Source: a virus. Taken from it: a DNA stretch of 28,344 bases. Shown piece after piece: positions 1 through 7,135 of the stretch. Every line of letters starts with the position of its first letter. Position 1 is the stretch's first letter. The DNA lies in the IMG/VR virus record IMGVR_UViG_3300020463_000098, positions 1 through 28,344 of that record; one strand, given 5' to 3'. A model generated the notes under the pieces. It saw only the letters and a program-made list of their open reading frames with translations, was not told the DNA's origin and searched no databases. The position numbers and the translations under genes were made by a program.

Positions 1-617
1 TCTGCCTCATCTAATGCACGTTCTCTTCTTGACCATTTTGATGTAGAGTAGTCAGCATAACCACCTTTAGTTGTTTTAGTGATTCTGAAATCCACACCTT
101 TCACGTAATCCGTTGGCATTTCTTCCATCTCAGGATCCATCAATGCACCTCTGATAATGTTAAAGATCTGAGGTCCAATTATAAATCTTCTTACTGGATT
201 CTCAGGGGTTGAGTCCTCTGCTAGTGGATTTGTTGTGACAAAACCTTGGAAAATGTAACTTTTCTTCTTCCAGTATTTCCTGCCCATGTCTTCCATGCTC
301 TTGTCTTTGAACCACGGTCTGACTTCTGTCAGTACTGGACAAGTCTTGCCATACATCTCCATGCACGGTACTTGCACTGTTACTGGTCTAGAATCAGTCT
401 GACCCTTGATACCTGCGAAAGGTAATTTGATCATGTTTCTTTCAGTCCAGAAGAATGTGTTAGTCTCGTCCCTGTCGGGCAAGAATCTGATCACTGCTTC
501 TGATCCTTCTGCAATATTCCAGTGTGGGTAAATGGCGTTGTCTCCGCCTGTGTTGGAAGTGGAGCGATTCACCTCTTGAGATTTTAACTTCGCTCTTATT
601 TCAGCCAATGATGCCAT
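1..617 (-). CDS. 32: gp32-like single-stranded DNA-binding protein (3' end cut by window)
   Basis: The protein binds ssDNA cooperatively in phage replication, recombination and repair. The visible 205 codons start MASLAEIRAK and carry the gp32 core signature AVIRFLP, then VPCMEMYGKTCPV and a long aromatic/basic stretch with YWKKKSYIF and RRFIIGPQIF. T4 gp32 is about 300 aa, so roughly a third, including the acidic C-terminal tail, lies outside the window. The start is set by a strong SD (AGGAGG, 8 nt before ATG). The zinc site differs from T4: only two cysteines are visible where T4 has three Cys plus a His, a form I recall from marine T4-like phages. Its leader (618-704) contains an A/U-rich hairpin and may be autoregulatory. 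Identification is confident; zinc binding is uncertain. Confidence 0.9.
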   Translation of the reverse strand, partial: MASLAEIRAKLKSQEVNRSTSNTGGDNAIYPHWNIAEGSEAVIRFLPDRDETNTFFWTERNMIKLPFAGIKGQTDSRPVTVQVPCMEMYGKTCPVLTEVRPWFKDKSMEDMGRKYWKKKSYIFQGFVTTNPLAEDSTPENPVRRFIIGPQIFNIIRGALMDPEMEEMPTDYVKGVDFRITKTTKGGYADYSTSKWSRRERALDEA

Positions 618-691
618 AATGTAAGCCTCCTTTATTGTGCCTATGTTGTTGTTTGCCTAAGTGTATATTAGACATATAGTACATAATATAC
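618..691 (-). promoter_or_regulatory. Putative structured leader of gp32
   Basis: On the minus strand GTATATTA (684-691) can pair perfectly with TAATATAC (663-670), giving an 8-bp A/U stem with a 13-nt loop. Loop residues UAUGU (672-676) are complementary to ACAUA (642-646) downstream, so an H-type pseudoknot is possible. After it comes an A-rich unstructured tract running into the SD. T4 gp32 represses its own translation by nucleating on a leader pseudoknot and spreading over an unstructured SD region, so the arrangement is suggestive. The pairing is seen; the regulation is inferred. Confidence 0.4.
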
Positions 692-696
692 AACTA

Positions 697-704
697 TATT
701 TATC
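697..704 (-). promoter_or_regulatory. Candidate late promoter core GATAAATA upstream of gp32
   Basis: Matches the T4-type late core TATAAATA at 7 of 8 positions on the minus strand. It sits in the loop of a 6-bp inverted repeat (ACAACT 690-695 / AGTTGT 705-710). If the transcript starts 6 nt downstream it has a leader of about 74 nt ending in a strong SD. T4 gene 32 also has early/middle promoters; none is clear here. Confidence 0.5.
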
Positions 705-742
705 AGTTGTCTACTGTTATTATTGGTAATATGGAGGTTTTA

Positions 743-2674
743 TTATGCTATGTTGGCCAGCGTCTTGATTCTGTCTAGTTCCGTGTTGATCTTTTCTGCT
801 TCCGCTTGTGCTTCTGCTGGAACTTCCATTTCTTCTTCTGAGAAGAATTCTTCAAGTTGTAAGCCTGCCATTTCTATGGCATCTTTCAGTGTGTACTCGT
901 CGTCGCCAACTTTAAACTTGTCGCCTGCTTTCATGCCTGCCGCTTTGGCCTTCTGCACTGCCTGTGCGAATTGATTGCCTTCGCCCGCCATTACTGGTTT
1001 TTTATTTTTTTGTAATTCAGCTCTACGTCTAAGTATTTCTGCTTTCAACTCTGGGTCGTTCATTGCTCCTGGAGTCATCTGTATGTCCTGTAATGCTTTT
1101 AGTTTTGCTTGTCTGTCCTCATCGTCTTTTGGCTCTTTAGCATATTCGTTCACAGTTTCTTCTACCCATGATTCAAACGCTTCTGTCTCTTTTGCTTTGC
1201 CTTTGATGTCTTTCTTGGGACTGAAATCAGCAGGATCCATTCTCACTTGATCCGTGTATCCTGGTTCTGACTGCATTTTCTTGTAGTCGTCGATGTATCT
1301 CTTTGCTAGTTGTACTGCAATTTTTTTGTTCTTGATGTAGTCTGGTGTTGCTTTGAATGTTGCTGAATTTTCCTGTTCCATCTCGTCTGCAACTCTTGAA
1401 GCAAAGTTTGCCACTCTATCTTCCTCACCTGATTTAGTTAACAGTCTAGATGCTATGTCTGATAAAATAGAACTTAACATTGTGTTCTTGTTTGTGAATT
1501 TTGTTACTTTCAACATCTTGTCTGCTGAATCGTCTTTCCTCAATACTAATTTTTGATCAGGATCATTTAAGAAACTTTGTACTACTGCTCCGTGGTCCAC
1601 TGGTGCTTGTACAGGTGCGTCAATTGGTTCTGCATCTGGCTCTAGTTCGTTGACCTGTTCTTCTTCTTTAGGTGCTTCCAGTTCACTCATTATTCTGTTT
1701 ATGATTGGTAATGCGTCCTCAACTCTGCTGTCTAGGTTGGTCATTGTGAACTTCTCTCTCATTTTGTTAACAGTTTCATCGTCCAGTATCTGTTCTTCCG
1801 ATGTTTTGAAATCTTTACTTGCGTTCTCGTAGTGTGATTGGTTAGAAAGGTTCTTCATGTAACCTCTTAGGTTCTCTAGTTTCAATTTAGTCTGCTCAAT
1901 GATGTCACCTGCGTTGTCGTTCAATTGGTCTTTGTTGGTAACGTATCTTGAGAATGAGTTTAATTTTGCTATGTCTTCTGAAGTTGTAACAATGTGTTGT
2001 CCAAATTCGTCATGCGGCCTTCCACCGTTAGCAACGTGTCTCATCATCGCTCTCGCACCTGCTAGGTGTGTGATTGGATACTTGAATCTTTCACCATCCT
2101 CGTTCTCGATGTACAGTGATTGTATCTGTCTTGATCTTGCACCAGGCACAGTCTCGTCAACTTTGCCTTTGTGTCTTATTATTAATTTTGTCTTGTCTAG
2201 GTTCTCATATGAACGTTTCGCAGTGCCTGTTAGGCCTTCGTTCACGCCTGCTAATTTTGTAATTCTCGCTAGTTCTTCTGACATTTCATCAGTATTTACC
2301 GTTTTGTTCGTATCTGCAAGATTTTCATAGTCCTGCTTCGTAAGGTTGTTTTTGGTGATATCTCTCACGTCAAAACGTAATTGATGCTCTACTGAGAAGT
2401 CTTTCAACTCCTTTAGGAACGCATACCATTCATCCTTGCTGTCCTCGTCAATCTTGTTGACTAGATCCCTGTTGTAATACACTTTCATGTTTTCACCGTC
2501 TGCTAGACTTATGCTAACACTACCAAATGTATCTGCGTCTTCTTGGAATTCAAACTCAAAGAACACTGCACTTCCCGGATCGGCTGTAGCGGCACCATTT
2601 TCATCACCTAGTCTAATGTTCGAGAACTGTGATCTAATCTTGTTGAATAGATCTTGTGAATTTTTTGGGTTCAT
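743..2674 (-). CDS. Conserved uncharacterised 643-aa phage protein
   Basis: Function unknown. I recall similar proteins near packaging genes in marine T4-like phages, but cannot name a role. It is hydrophilic and charged, with no signal peptide or membrane segment. Visible landmarks are an N-terminal acidic domain (about 1-110), a conserved-looking block GARSRQIQSLYIENEDGERF (178-197) followed by HLAGARAMMRHVANGG (203-218), Glu/Lys-rich middle and C-terminal parts, and a short motif LxRIxxLA at both ends (LARITKLAGV 135-144 and LDRIKTLANI 633-642). The gene follows gp17 by 12 bp. The start ATG lies 6 nt after a late promoter core that overlaps the gp17 stop codon, and there is no SD. A head-internal or virion role is a guess from context only. 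Confidence 0.75.
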   Translation of the reverse strand: MNPKNSQDLFNKIRSQFSNIRLGDENGAATADPGSAVFFEFEFQEDADTFGSVSISLADGENMKVYYNRDLVNKIDEDSKDEWYAFLKELKDFSVEHQLRFDVRDITKNNLTKQDYENLADTNKTVNTDEMSEELARITKLAGVNEGLTGTAKRSYENLDKTKLIIRHKGKVDETVPGARSRQIQSLYIENEDGERFKYPITHLAGARAMMRHVANGGRPHDEFGQHIVTTSEDIAKLNSFSRYVTNKDQLNDNAGDIIEQTKLKLENLRGYMKNLSNQSHYENASKDFKTSEEQILDDETVNKMREKFTMTNLDSRVEDALPIINRIMSELEAPKEEEQVNELEPDAEPIDAPVQAPVDHGAVVQSFLNDPDQKLVLRKDDSADKMLKVTKFTNKNTMLSSILSDIASRLLTKSGEEDRVANFASRVADEMEQENSATFKATPDYIKNKKIAVQLAKRYIDDYKKMQSEPGYTDQVRMDPADFSPKKDIKGKAKETEAFESWVEETVNEYAKEPKDDEDRQAKLKALQDIQMTPGAMNDPELKAEILRRRAELQKNKKPVMAGEGNQFAQAVQKAKAAGMKAGDKFKVGDDEYTLKDAIEMAGLQLEEFFSEEEMEVPAEAQAEAEKINTELDRIKTLANIA

Positions 2675-2680
2675 ATAGTG

Positions 2681-2688
2681 TATTTATT
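2681..2688 (-). promoter_or_regulatory. Late promoter core AATAAATA, 6 nt before the 643-aa gene
   Basis: Seven of eight positions match TATAAATA. It overlaps the gp17 stop codon (2687-2689). Six nt (CACTAT) separate it from ATG 2674, so the transcript would begin at or within 1 nt of the start codon. No SD is present. Confidence 0.6.
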
Positions 2689-4279
2689 AACCTGTGAACG
2701 ATCCAAATATAGGCATGGGTGTGATTTCGCTGGTACGATCTGTCCATTTTTCAAATATTTTAGGGTCAAAATCTGCTAGAACTTTCATCATACGTGTCAT
2801 AAGCAAACAAGAACTTACTAGGTCGTCGTGCTGTCCTGGTTTTGCTTTGAAGCTCATTCCCGAAGCAACAAAATCCTTGAGTTCTGAGATTAGCAACTGT
2901 GAGTGAATCTTCATTTTATTGTTCTCTATGAGTTCTTTGAATTTTGTACATGCGTCTATCTTATGTTTCGCTGTTGTGTTGAATCCTCTTCTAAATTTTC
3001 TTCTGTGTCCTTTCCTTATAGGTTCTGACAGGAACATACCCATTATATTTTCTTCACCTATATCCATAACCCTTAAAAGGGCCGCTTCTCCTATTGAGTT
3101 GTTCTCCATTGAATAGAATATTTGTGGTGTAGCACTCGAATCTTTTTCCATAATAGAATCATGCAAATGTTTTGTGATTTGTTGTAGTATTCGTACTTGT
3201 TGATTCATTGGTGTGGTGTTATGGTGCCATTCACCAACTTGTTCAAAAGTAGGTAATTCAAAAACCTGTATTGCGGCGTAATCTCCTCCAGTACCCATGG
3301 CAGGATCCAAGGAAACCATGTAGGTCATTCCTGGTGTTGGCCGCTTAAACCAACGCACCTGTCCTGTGGTCTCAATAGGTGCCGATGCCTCCATATCCGC
3401 AAGATGTATGCTGTCTATAAGTGTTTCATCAAAGATTAAGAATTCACATTCGTGTTCCCTTCTGAATCTTTCGTCACCTATTCTAGACCTTTCGGCAGTT
3501 GCCCAAGTGTCATCTCTGTCCGGATGTTCTGACCAGTGTGCTTTCATGGCGTAGAATCCATTAGTTCCTATTAACTTGTCATTGCCATATTCGTCGAATC
3601 TTTTATTTGCTTCTTTCCAAATCAATGCAAACTGATCTTCATCAGAGTTGGGTGTGCTTGTGATCATGCATTTACCACCTGTGCTCAATGTAGGAGATAG
3701 TGATGTCCAAAACTCTTTAGCCTTCTCTGGTGGTTGTACGAAAGCGAACTCATCACAGTATATTAACGTAAGTGACATACCCCGTCCTGTGTTCTCAGTT
3801 GTTGTGGTTGCCATGATTTTAGAGCCGTTGTCAAATTCTATACTATTCCTGTTGTATTGTGTTACACCTGCTTTGATCCAACTGGGCAACATCTCATAAG
3901 CATAACGCACCCTTGACATGATGTCTGATGCACCTGCGTATTTGTGTGCCGCGATTAGTATCTGTGAATCTGGTCTGAACATAGCATACCATATAAGGAA
4001 TCCAGAGGCACAGGTTGTTTTACCTGTCTGTCTTGGTAGCATAGCGATTGAAAATCTATGATCGTTATAACTTTCTATGAGTCTCTCTTGATATGGATAA
4101 GGTTCAAAAGGCATAGATCCTTTTACCGGATGTTGTATCTTCATGAAGGATCTCATAAAGAACAATGGTCCAGTTTTTGGGTCCATGCACTTCTCAAGTT
4201 GTTCTACCTGGGTCTTACTGTACTTGTGCTTCTTATGAGCCTTCTTAATTTGATCGCTATCTAGTGATACATACGCCAT
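2687..4279 (-). CDS. 17: Terminase large subunit (gp17-like ATPase-nuclease)
   Basis: This is the motor that pumps DNA into the prohead and cuts concatemers. The ATPase domain has Walker A LPRQTGKTT (81-89, Lys87), Walker B LIYCDEFAF (Asp176, catalytic Glu177) and coupling motif TSTPN (207-211). The RNase H-like nuclease domain has Asp325 in SLDPAMG, Glu392 in SMENNS and Asp485/486 in QHDDLV, corresponding to the T4 acidic triad. It is 530 aa against 610 aa in T4; the N-terminus is shorter. All key residues are intact. The gene lies downstream of gp16 with two uncharacterised genes between them, whereas T4 has 16 and 17 adjacent. Start at ATG 4279 (MAYVSLDSDQ), with an A/T-rich core and no clear SD. 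Confidence 0.97.
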   Translation of the reverse strand: MAYVSLDSDQIKKAHKKHKYSKTQVEQLEKCMDPKTGPLFFMRSFMKIQHPVKGSMPFEPYPYQERLIESYNDHRFSIAMLPRQTGKTTCASGFLIWYAMFRPDSQILIAAHKYAGASDIMSRVRYAYEMLPSWIKAGVTQYNRNSIEFDNGSKIMATTTTENTGRGMSLTLIYCDEFAFVQPPEKAKEFWTSLSPTLSTGGKCMITSTPNSDEDQFALIWKEANKRFDEYGNDKLIGTNGFYAMKAHWSEHPDRDDTWATAERSRIGDERFRREHECEFLIFDETLIDSIHLADMEASAPIETTGQVRWFKRPTPGMTYMVSLDPAMGTGGDYAAIQVFELPTFEQVGEWHHNTTPMNQQVRILQQITKHLHDSIMEKDSSATPQIFYSMENNSIGEAALLRVMDIGEENIMGMFLSEPIRKGHRRKFRRGFNTTAKHKIDACTKFKELIENNKMKIHSQLLISELKDFVASGMSFKAKPGQHDDLVSSCLLMTRMMKVLADFDPKIFEKWTDRTSEITPMPIFGSFTG

Positions 4280-4286
4280 AGTGTAG

Positions 4287-4294
4287 TATTTAAC
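4287..4294 (-). promoter_or_regulatory. Weak late-promoter-like element GTTAAATA before gp17
   Basis: Six of eight positions match TATAAATA, and it ends 7 nt before ATG 4279. It lacks the second-position A of the better sites, so it may only be an A/U-rich initiation region. Spacing resembles the near-leaderless promoters elsewhere in the window. Confidence 0.3.
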
Positions 4295-4318
4295 GCTGTG
4301 GGTTAAAGTAGAAAAGTA

Positions 4319-5173
4319 TTACTTTGCTTCTTTGTCTTTGATGGCTTTTTTCATTGGTTCTTTTTTGTCGCCATCTTTGTCCATGTCCAAGAAGTCAGGT
4401 TTTGCCGCTTCTTGATATGCTGTCTTGAAACTTTCGTACTGTGCTCTTAGGCTGTTTGCTAAATCTTGTTCTGTGATTTTATCCTCTGCCGCCATTGGAT
4501 TGTCACCAGGAGAAACCCTCATATGAGTTTTCTTCTGTCTGTTCAAACCACCTGAGTGTTTGTTCACTAGACTGTCAACGTCTTGTACTTTCTCTTCAGG
4601 TTCGTTTGCAAAAGTTTCAGCCGCTTTTTCTTCATCGGGAGCAGTCATCATGTCTCTCATTTTACCCATTTGCATACTTCTCATTGCATCGTCGCCTGGA
4701 ACATCCATCTGTTTGTTCATTGCACCCGGATCCATGTCTGACCCATGTTCTGGTTCTGCACCCATCATAGACGGATCAACTTGTTGGACGCCTGCAAGTT
4801 TTAATATCTGCATCATCATTGATGCCTCCTGTGGGCTGTCAGTTGAAATTTGGATTGCTTCTTTCACAGTTTCCTTTTTGTCTTCCTTGCCTGCTTTCTT
4901 ATCATGGTATGCTTTCAAGCCCGCTGGCATCTTGCCTTCGACTGCTTCTTCTGTTCCATTATAGGCTTCCCAAAAACCAGCCATTGCTGATCCGTACTTT
5001 TCAATAAATTGTTCCTTTGTCATGCTTTCAGCATCATCTTCCATTGCTCTTTTTGTTGCACTTTCGTCAACTTTTGGATTAGTCTTCTCAACGTTCTCCA
5101 CTGCATCTTTGACCAATTCAGGTTTTGATTCTGCTATTTCTTTTAACTTTGTTAGTACGTCTATCATTTCCAT
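4319..5173 (-). CDS. Uncharacterised acidic 284-aa protein, possibly head-associated
   Basis: Function not recognised. The protein is very acidic and rich in Met, Lys and Glu with low-complexity segments, as expected of a scaffold-like or internal head protein. Visible features: MMQILKLAGV (120-129), a relative of the LxRIxxLAG motif in the 643-aa gene, and a C-terminal tail KPDFLDMDKDGDKKEPMKKA (258-277). That tail contains an EF-hand-like loop (Asp263, Asp265, Asp267, Gly268, Asp269) but has Met at the position where the last calcium ligand, Glu, is usual. I recall this tail from other marine phage proteins. It lies between the 198-aa gene (2 bp gap) and gp17. The start at 5173 has AAGGA about 9 nt upstream; ATG 5167 is an alternative. 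Confidence 0.75.
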   Translation of the reverse strand: MEMIDVLTKLKEIAESKPELVKDAVENVEKTNPKVDESATKRAMEDDAESMTKEQFIEKYGSAMAGFWEAYNGTEEAVEGKMPAGLKAYHDKKAGKEDKKETVKEAIQISTDSPQEASMMMQILKLAGVQQVDPSMMGAEPEHGSDMDPGAMNKQMDVPGDDAMRSMQMGKMRDMMTAPDEEKAAETFANEPEEKVQDVDSLVNKHSGGLNRQKKTHMRVSPGDNPMAAEDKITEQDLANSLRAQYESFKTAYQEAAKPDFLDMDKDGDKKEPMKKAIKDKEAK

Positions 5174-5175
5174 AA

Positions 5176-5772
5176 CTATTTCTTTCCTTCTATTGGGTGT
5201 TCTTTTGTGATTTTTGAGAACGGGCTTGGCGTTCCCACTTCTTCTTTACTCATTATGTTTTCTTTTTCTTTTGGAGCGTCTTTGTTGACTTCTCTGTCTT
5301 TTAATAATTCTTTTAGTAATCCCATGTTTGCTTTTGTAGAATGGAACTCTTCTGCATTCACTTTAGGTGCATCCTTGTACTCGATGTCTTGTAATTTGTT
5401 TGCGTACTCTGATTTCTTAGCAACCTGCATGTCATCTTGGTACTGTTCTGTAGGTTCACCTGGTTTTCTCACAACAATATGTGTCATTGGTATCCTCAAT
5501 AAGTCAGAAAGGTATTCATGCATTACTCTTGGTGACTCTGGATAGTTTGTAGTTACGTCAAATATCGTTACAGATTCGTTGCTTAATCTAGGAAAATCCA
5601 AAGGCAACGTCATTATTGGTGTGGTCTTACCCGCTGACATACTGGCTAGATCAAATTTTTGTAGTGCAGTTTCTAAAGCATTCTTGTCAATGTCTTTGCT
5701 ATCACCTGCGATCTTTATTTTGTAGTCATACGACTTAGTGGATTCTGTTAGGTAGTCCTTGAACGTGCTCAT
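5176..5772 (-). CDS. Conserved 198-aa protein with capsid-targeting-like N-terminus
   Basis: A related protein is familiar to me from marine T4-like phages, without a proven role. The ATG at 5772 (MSTFKDYLTE) is preferred over the upstream in-frame TTG at 5778. The first ten residues resemble the T4 capsid-targeting sequence MKTYQEFIAE and end in LTE, which fits the (L/I)xE cleavage consensus of the T4 gp21 prohead protease. The middle part has the pattern PLDFPRLSN...IFDVTTNYPESP and IVVRKPGEP; the C-terminus is Lys/Glu-rich and ends in TPSPFSKITKEHP. It follows gp16 closely and precedes the 284-aa gene by 2 bp. Packaging into the prohead is an inference from the N-terminus. Confidence 0.75.
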   Translation of the reverse strand: MSTFKDYLTESTKSYDYKIKIAGDSKDIDKNALETALQKFDLASMSAGKTTPIMTLPLDFPRLSNESVTIFDVTTNYPESPRVMHEYLSDLLRIPMTHIVVRKPGEPTEQYQDDMQVAKKSEYANKLQDIEYKDAPKVNAEEFHSTKANMGLLKELLKDREVNKDAPKEKENIMSKEEVGTPSPFSKITKEHPIEGKK

Positions 5773-5778
5773 ATGCAA

Positions 5779-5786
5779 TATTTAGT
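5779..5786 (-). promoter_or_regulatory. Weak late-promoter-like ACTAAATA over the gp16 stop codon
   Basis: Six of eight positions match TATAAATA. It contains the TAA stop of gp16 (5782-5784) and ends 6 nt before ATG 5772. It could be an intra-operon promoter or chance. Confidence 0.25.
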
Positions 5787-6309
5787 CTTTCTTAAGCAGT
5801 TTCTTCATTAATTCGTTACGGTCAGATATGACGAATCCGTCGCTTTCCTCCACTGGTCCACCGTCTTTGTTGCCCTGGTCCAACTTCTGCTTTTTCAGTT
5901 GTAGTTCGATCATTTTAAGTTTCTTGTCGATCTTGCCGCTTTTGGCGTCTATGGCGTTACGTAGGAAGTTTCCCGCGACTTCGAATATTCTCCCAGAGTA
6001 TCTGGAGTCAACGTTCATGCCTAAATCCATTAGATTTTTGTAACTTTCTTCCGCTTCTATGGCCAGTTTGTCTAACTCTAGGTCAGACAGTTCTCCCAGT
6101 CCTTTCACCTGTGGCAGTGCGGCCGCTACCTTGTCAAATTCTGCGTAACTTTTCTGTAAGTTCTTCTGTGTCTGTGGATCCAAGTTCTTAGCAGATGCAT
6201 GTTGCCCATTTGATTCCTTGATCTTCTTATCTTTTTCCTTCTTGTCTACCTCTTTGAACGCTTCTTTGACATTTGGTAAATTGAGGATGTCTTCTAATTT
6301 CTTAGTCAT
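5782..6309 (-). CDS. 16: Terminase small subunit (gp16-like)
   Basis: Recognises DNA and regulates the gp17 packaging motor. At 175 aa it is close to T4 gp16 (164 aa). The central and C-terminal parts are helical and charged, with the family-like stretch LGMNVDSRYSGRIFEVAGNF followed by KKLKMIELQLKKQKLDQ, which I recognise from small terminases of marine T4-like phages. The N-terminal 50 residues are Lys/Glu-rich and variable. It lies directly after gp4 (8 bp gap) and, unlike T4, two genes upstream of gp17. ATG 6309 is preceded by an A/T-rich element and no SD. Confidence 0.85.
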   Translation of the reverse strand: MTKKLEDILNLPNVKEAFKEVDKKEKDKKIKESNGQHASAKNLDPQTQKNLQKSYAEFDKVAAALPQVKGLGELSDLELDKLAIEAEESYKNLMDLGMNVDSRYSGRIFEVAGNFLRNAIDAKSGKIDKKLKMIELQLKKQKLDQGNKDGGPVEESDGFVISDRNELMKKLLKKD

Positions 6310-6314
6310 TGTCG

Positions 6315-6322
6315 TATTTACT
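6315..6322 (-). promoter_or_regulatory. Weak late-promoter-like AGTAAATA over the gp4 stop codon
   Basis: Six of eight positions match TATAAATA. It overlaps the gp4 stop (6318-6320) and ends 5 nt before the gp16 ATG, the same spacing as the two perfect TATAAATA sites in the window. No SD precedes gp16. Confidence 0.3.
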
Positions 6323-6758
6323 TACGTTTGCCATTGTGGAACAACTGTTCTTCTGATACCACCCTAAATCTTATTTTTCGTTGCTTGGCATATGCATTAG
6401 CGGCCTCCCACTTGGCCATGTTGATCACCACCTGTTTCTTCTTGGCCTGGCTTTTGCCTGCGTCTCTCATGTTTGTTTGACTCATAGGTTTGACCTCTAC
6501 CATCTCTGCGTGTTTACGACCTTCCTTGTCCTGGTACACTATGAAGAAGTCAGGTACGTACACGGTGAACTTGCCAGTGAACGGATGACGGTATGGGATC
6601 TTTATTGATTCCGATGCCCACTTGTACACGTTAGGATGTTCGTCGCATAGCCTCATAAATGCGTGTTCCCAACTTGACCTATAGGTCGGTGTCTTGGTTC
6701 CCACGTACTTCTCTTGATTTTTGGGAGAGAACTTGCCCCTAGCAAATCTCGGTAACAT
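6318..6758 (-). CDS. 4: Head completion protein gp4-like, with PD-(D/E)xK nuclease motif
   Basis: In T4, gp4 (150 aa) completes the packaged head before tail joining. This 146-aa protein matches in length and in order of motifs: KNQEKYVGTKTPTYRSSWEH near residues 13-32, PDFF (69-72), VEVKP (87-91) and a C-terminal WEAANAYAKQRKIRFRVVSEEQLF. Glu31, Asp70, Glu88 and Lys90 form a complete PD-(D/E)xK set like TnsA-type endonucleases, suggesting it trims or protects packaged DNA ends. Its ATG overlaps the stop of the preceding gene by 1 nt (TAATG), indicating translational coupling. Confidence 0.85.
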   Translation of the reverse strand: MLPRFARGKFSPKNQEKYVGTKTPTYRSSWEHAFMRLCDEHPNVYKWASESIKIPYRHPFTGKFTVYVPDFFIVYQDKEGRKHAEMVEVKPMSQTNMRDAGKSQAKKKQVVINMAKWEAANAYAKQRKIRFRVVSEEQLFHNGKRK

Positions 6759-7135
6759 TAGCCTATGATATTTCTAGATACCGTCTCTTTGGTGGTCAGT
6801 GTTTTCCTTACACCCAGCCTACTTGACTTGTACCTGCTGGCGTTAAGTATTATTGTGATCAGTTCTGACAGCAGAGCCGGTGTGGCATAGGTCAACTGAT
6901 CCAGTATCTGTTGTGGTTTGATATCGTCTATCTTGGCCTGTGACAGTATGGCGTATGCTGTGGACTCGGCCGCTGTCCTAGAGAAATTCCGTTTGACAAA
7001 GAATGCTATAGTGCTGTCGTACTCATTCTGGTTGAATTCGTATTCAGTCTGGTACTGCGTGTTGGTCAGTTTATCGACAGTCTCTTGTAATTGATCTTTG
7101 TCTTTTGGTGGTAGGTTTGTGTAAAACTCGGCCAT
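6758..7135 (-). CDS. Conserved 125-aa tail/virion-type protein
   Basis: I recall homologues in marine T4-like phages, where they sit among tail genes and are usually listed as structural; the exact role is not known to me. The protein has a short N-terminus, then YQTEYEFNQNEYDSTIAFFV, a helical region with AESTAYAILSQAKIDD, and a C-terminal NASRYKSSRLG motif. There is no membrane segment. It is coupled on both sides by TAATG overlaps: its ATG overlaps the stop of the tube-like gene, and its stop overlaps the gp4 ATG. That three-gene coupling argues for stoichiometric virion or assembly proteins. Confidence 0.7.
   Translation of the reverse strand: MAEFYTNLPPKDKDQLQETVDKLTNTQYQTEYEFNQNEYDSTIAFFVKRNFSRTAAESTAYAILSQAKIDDIKPQQILDQLTYATPALLSELITIILNASRYKSSRLGVRKTLTTKETVSRNIIG

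Noticed and set aside
4495-4964. Plus-strand open frames opposite the 284-aa gene
   Set aside because: No start signals; Ser/Leu/Phe-rich shadow of an acidic protein.
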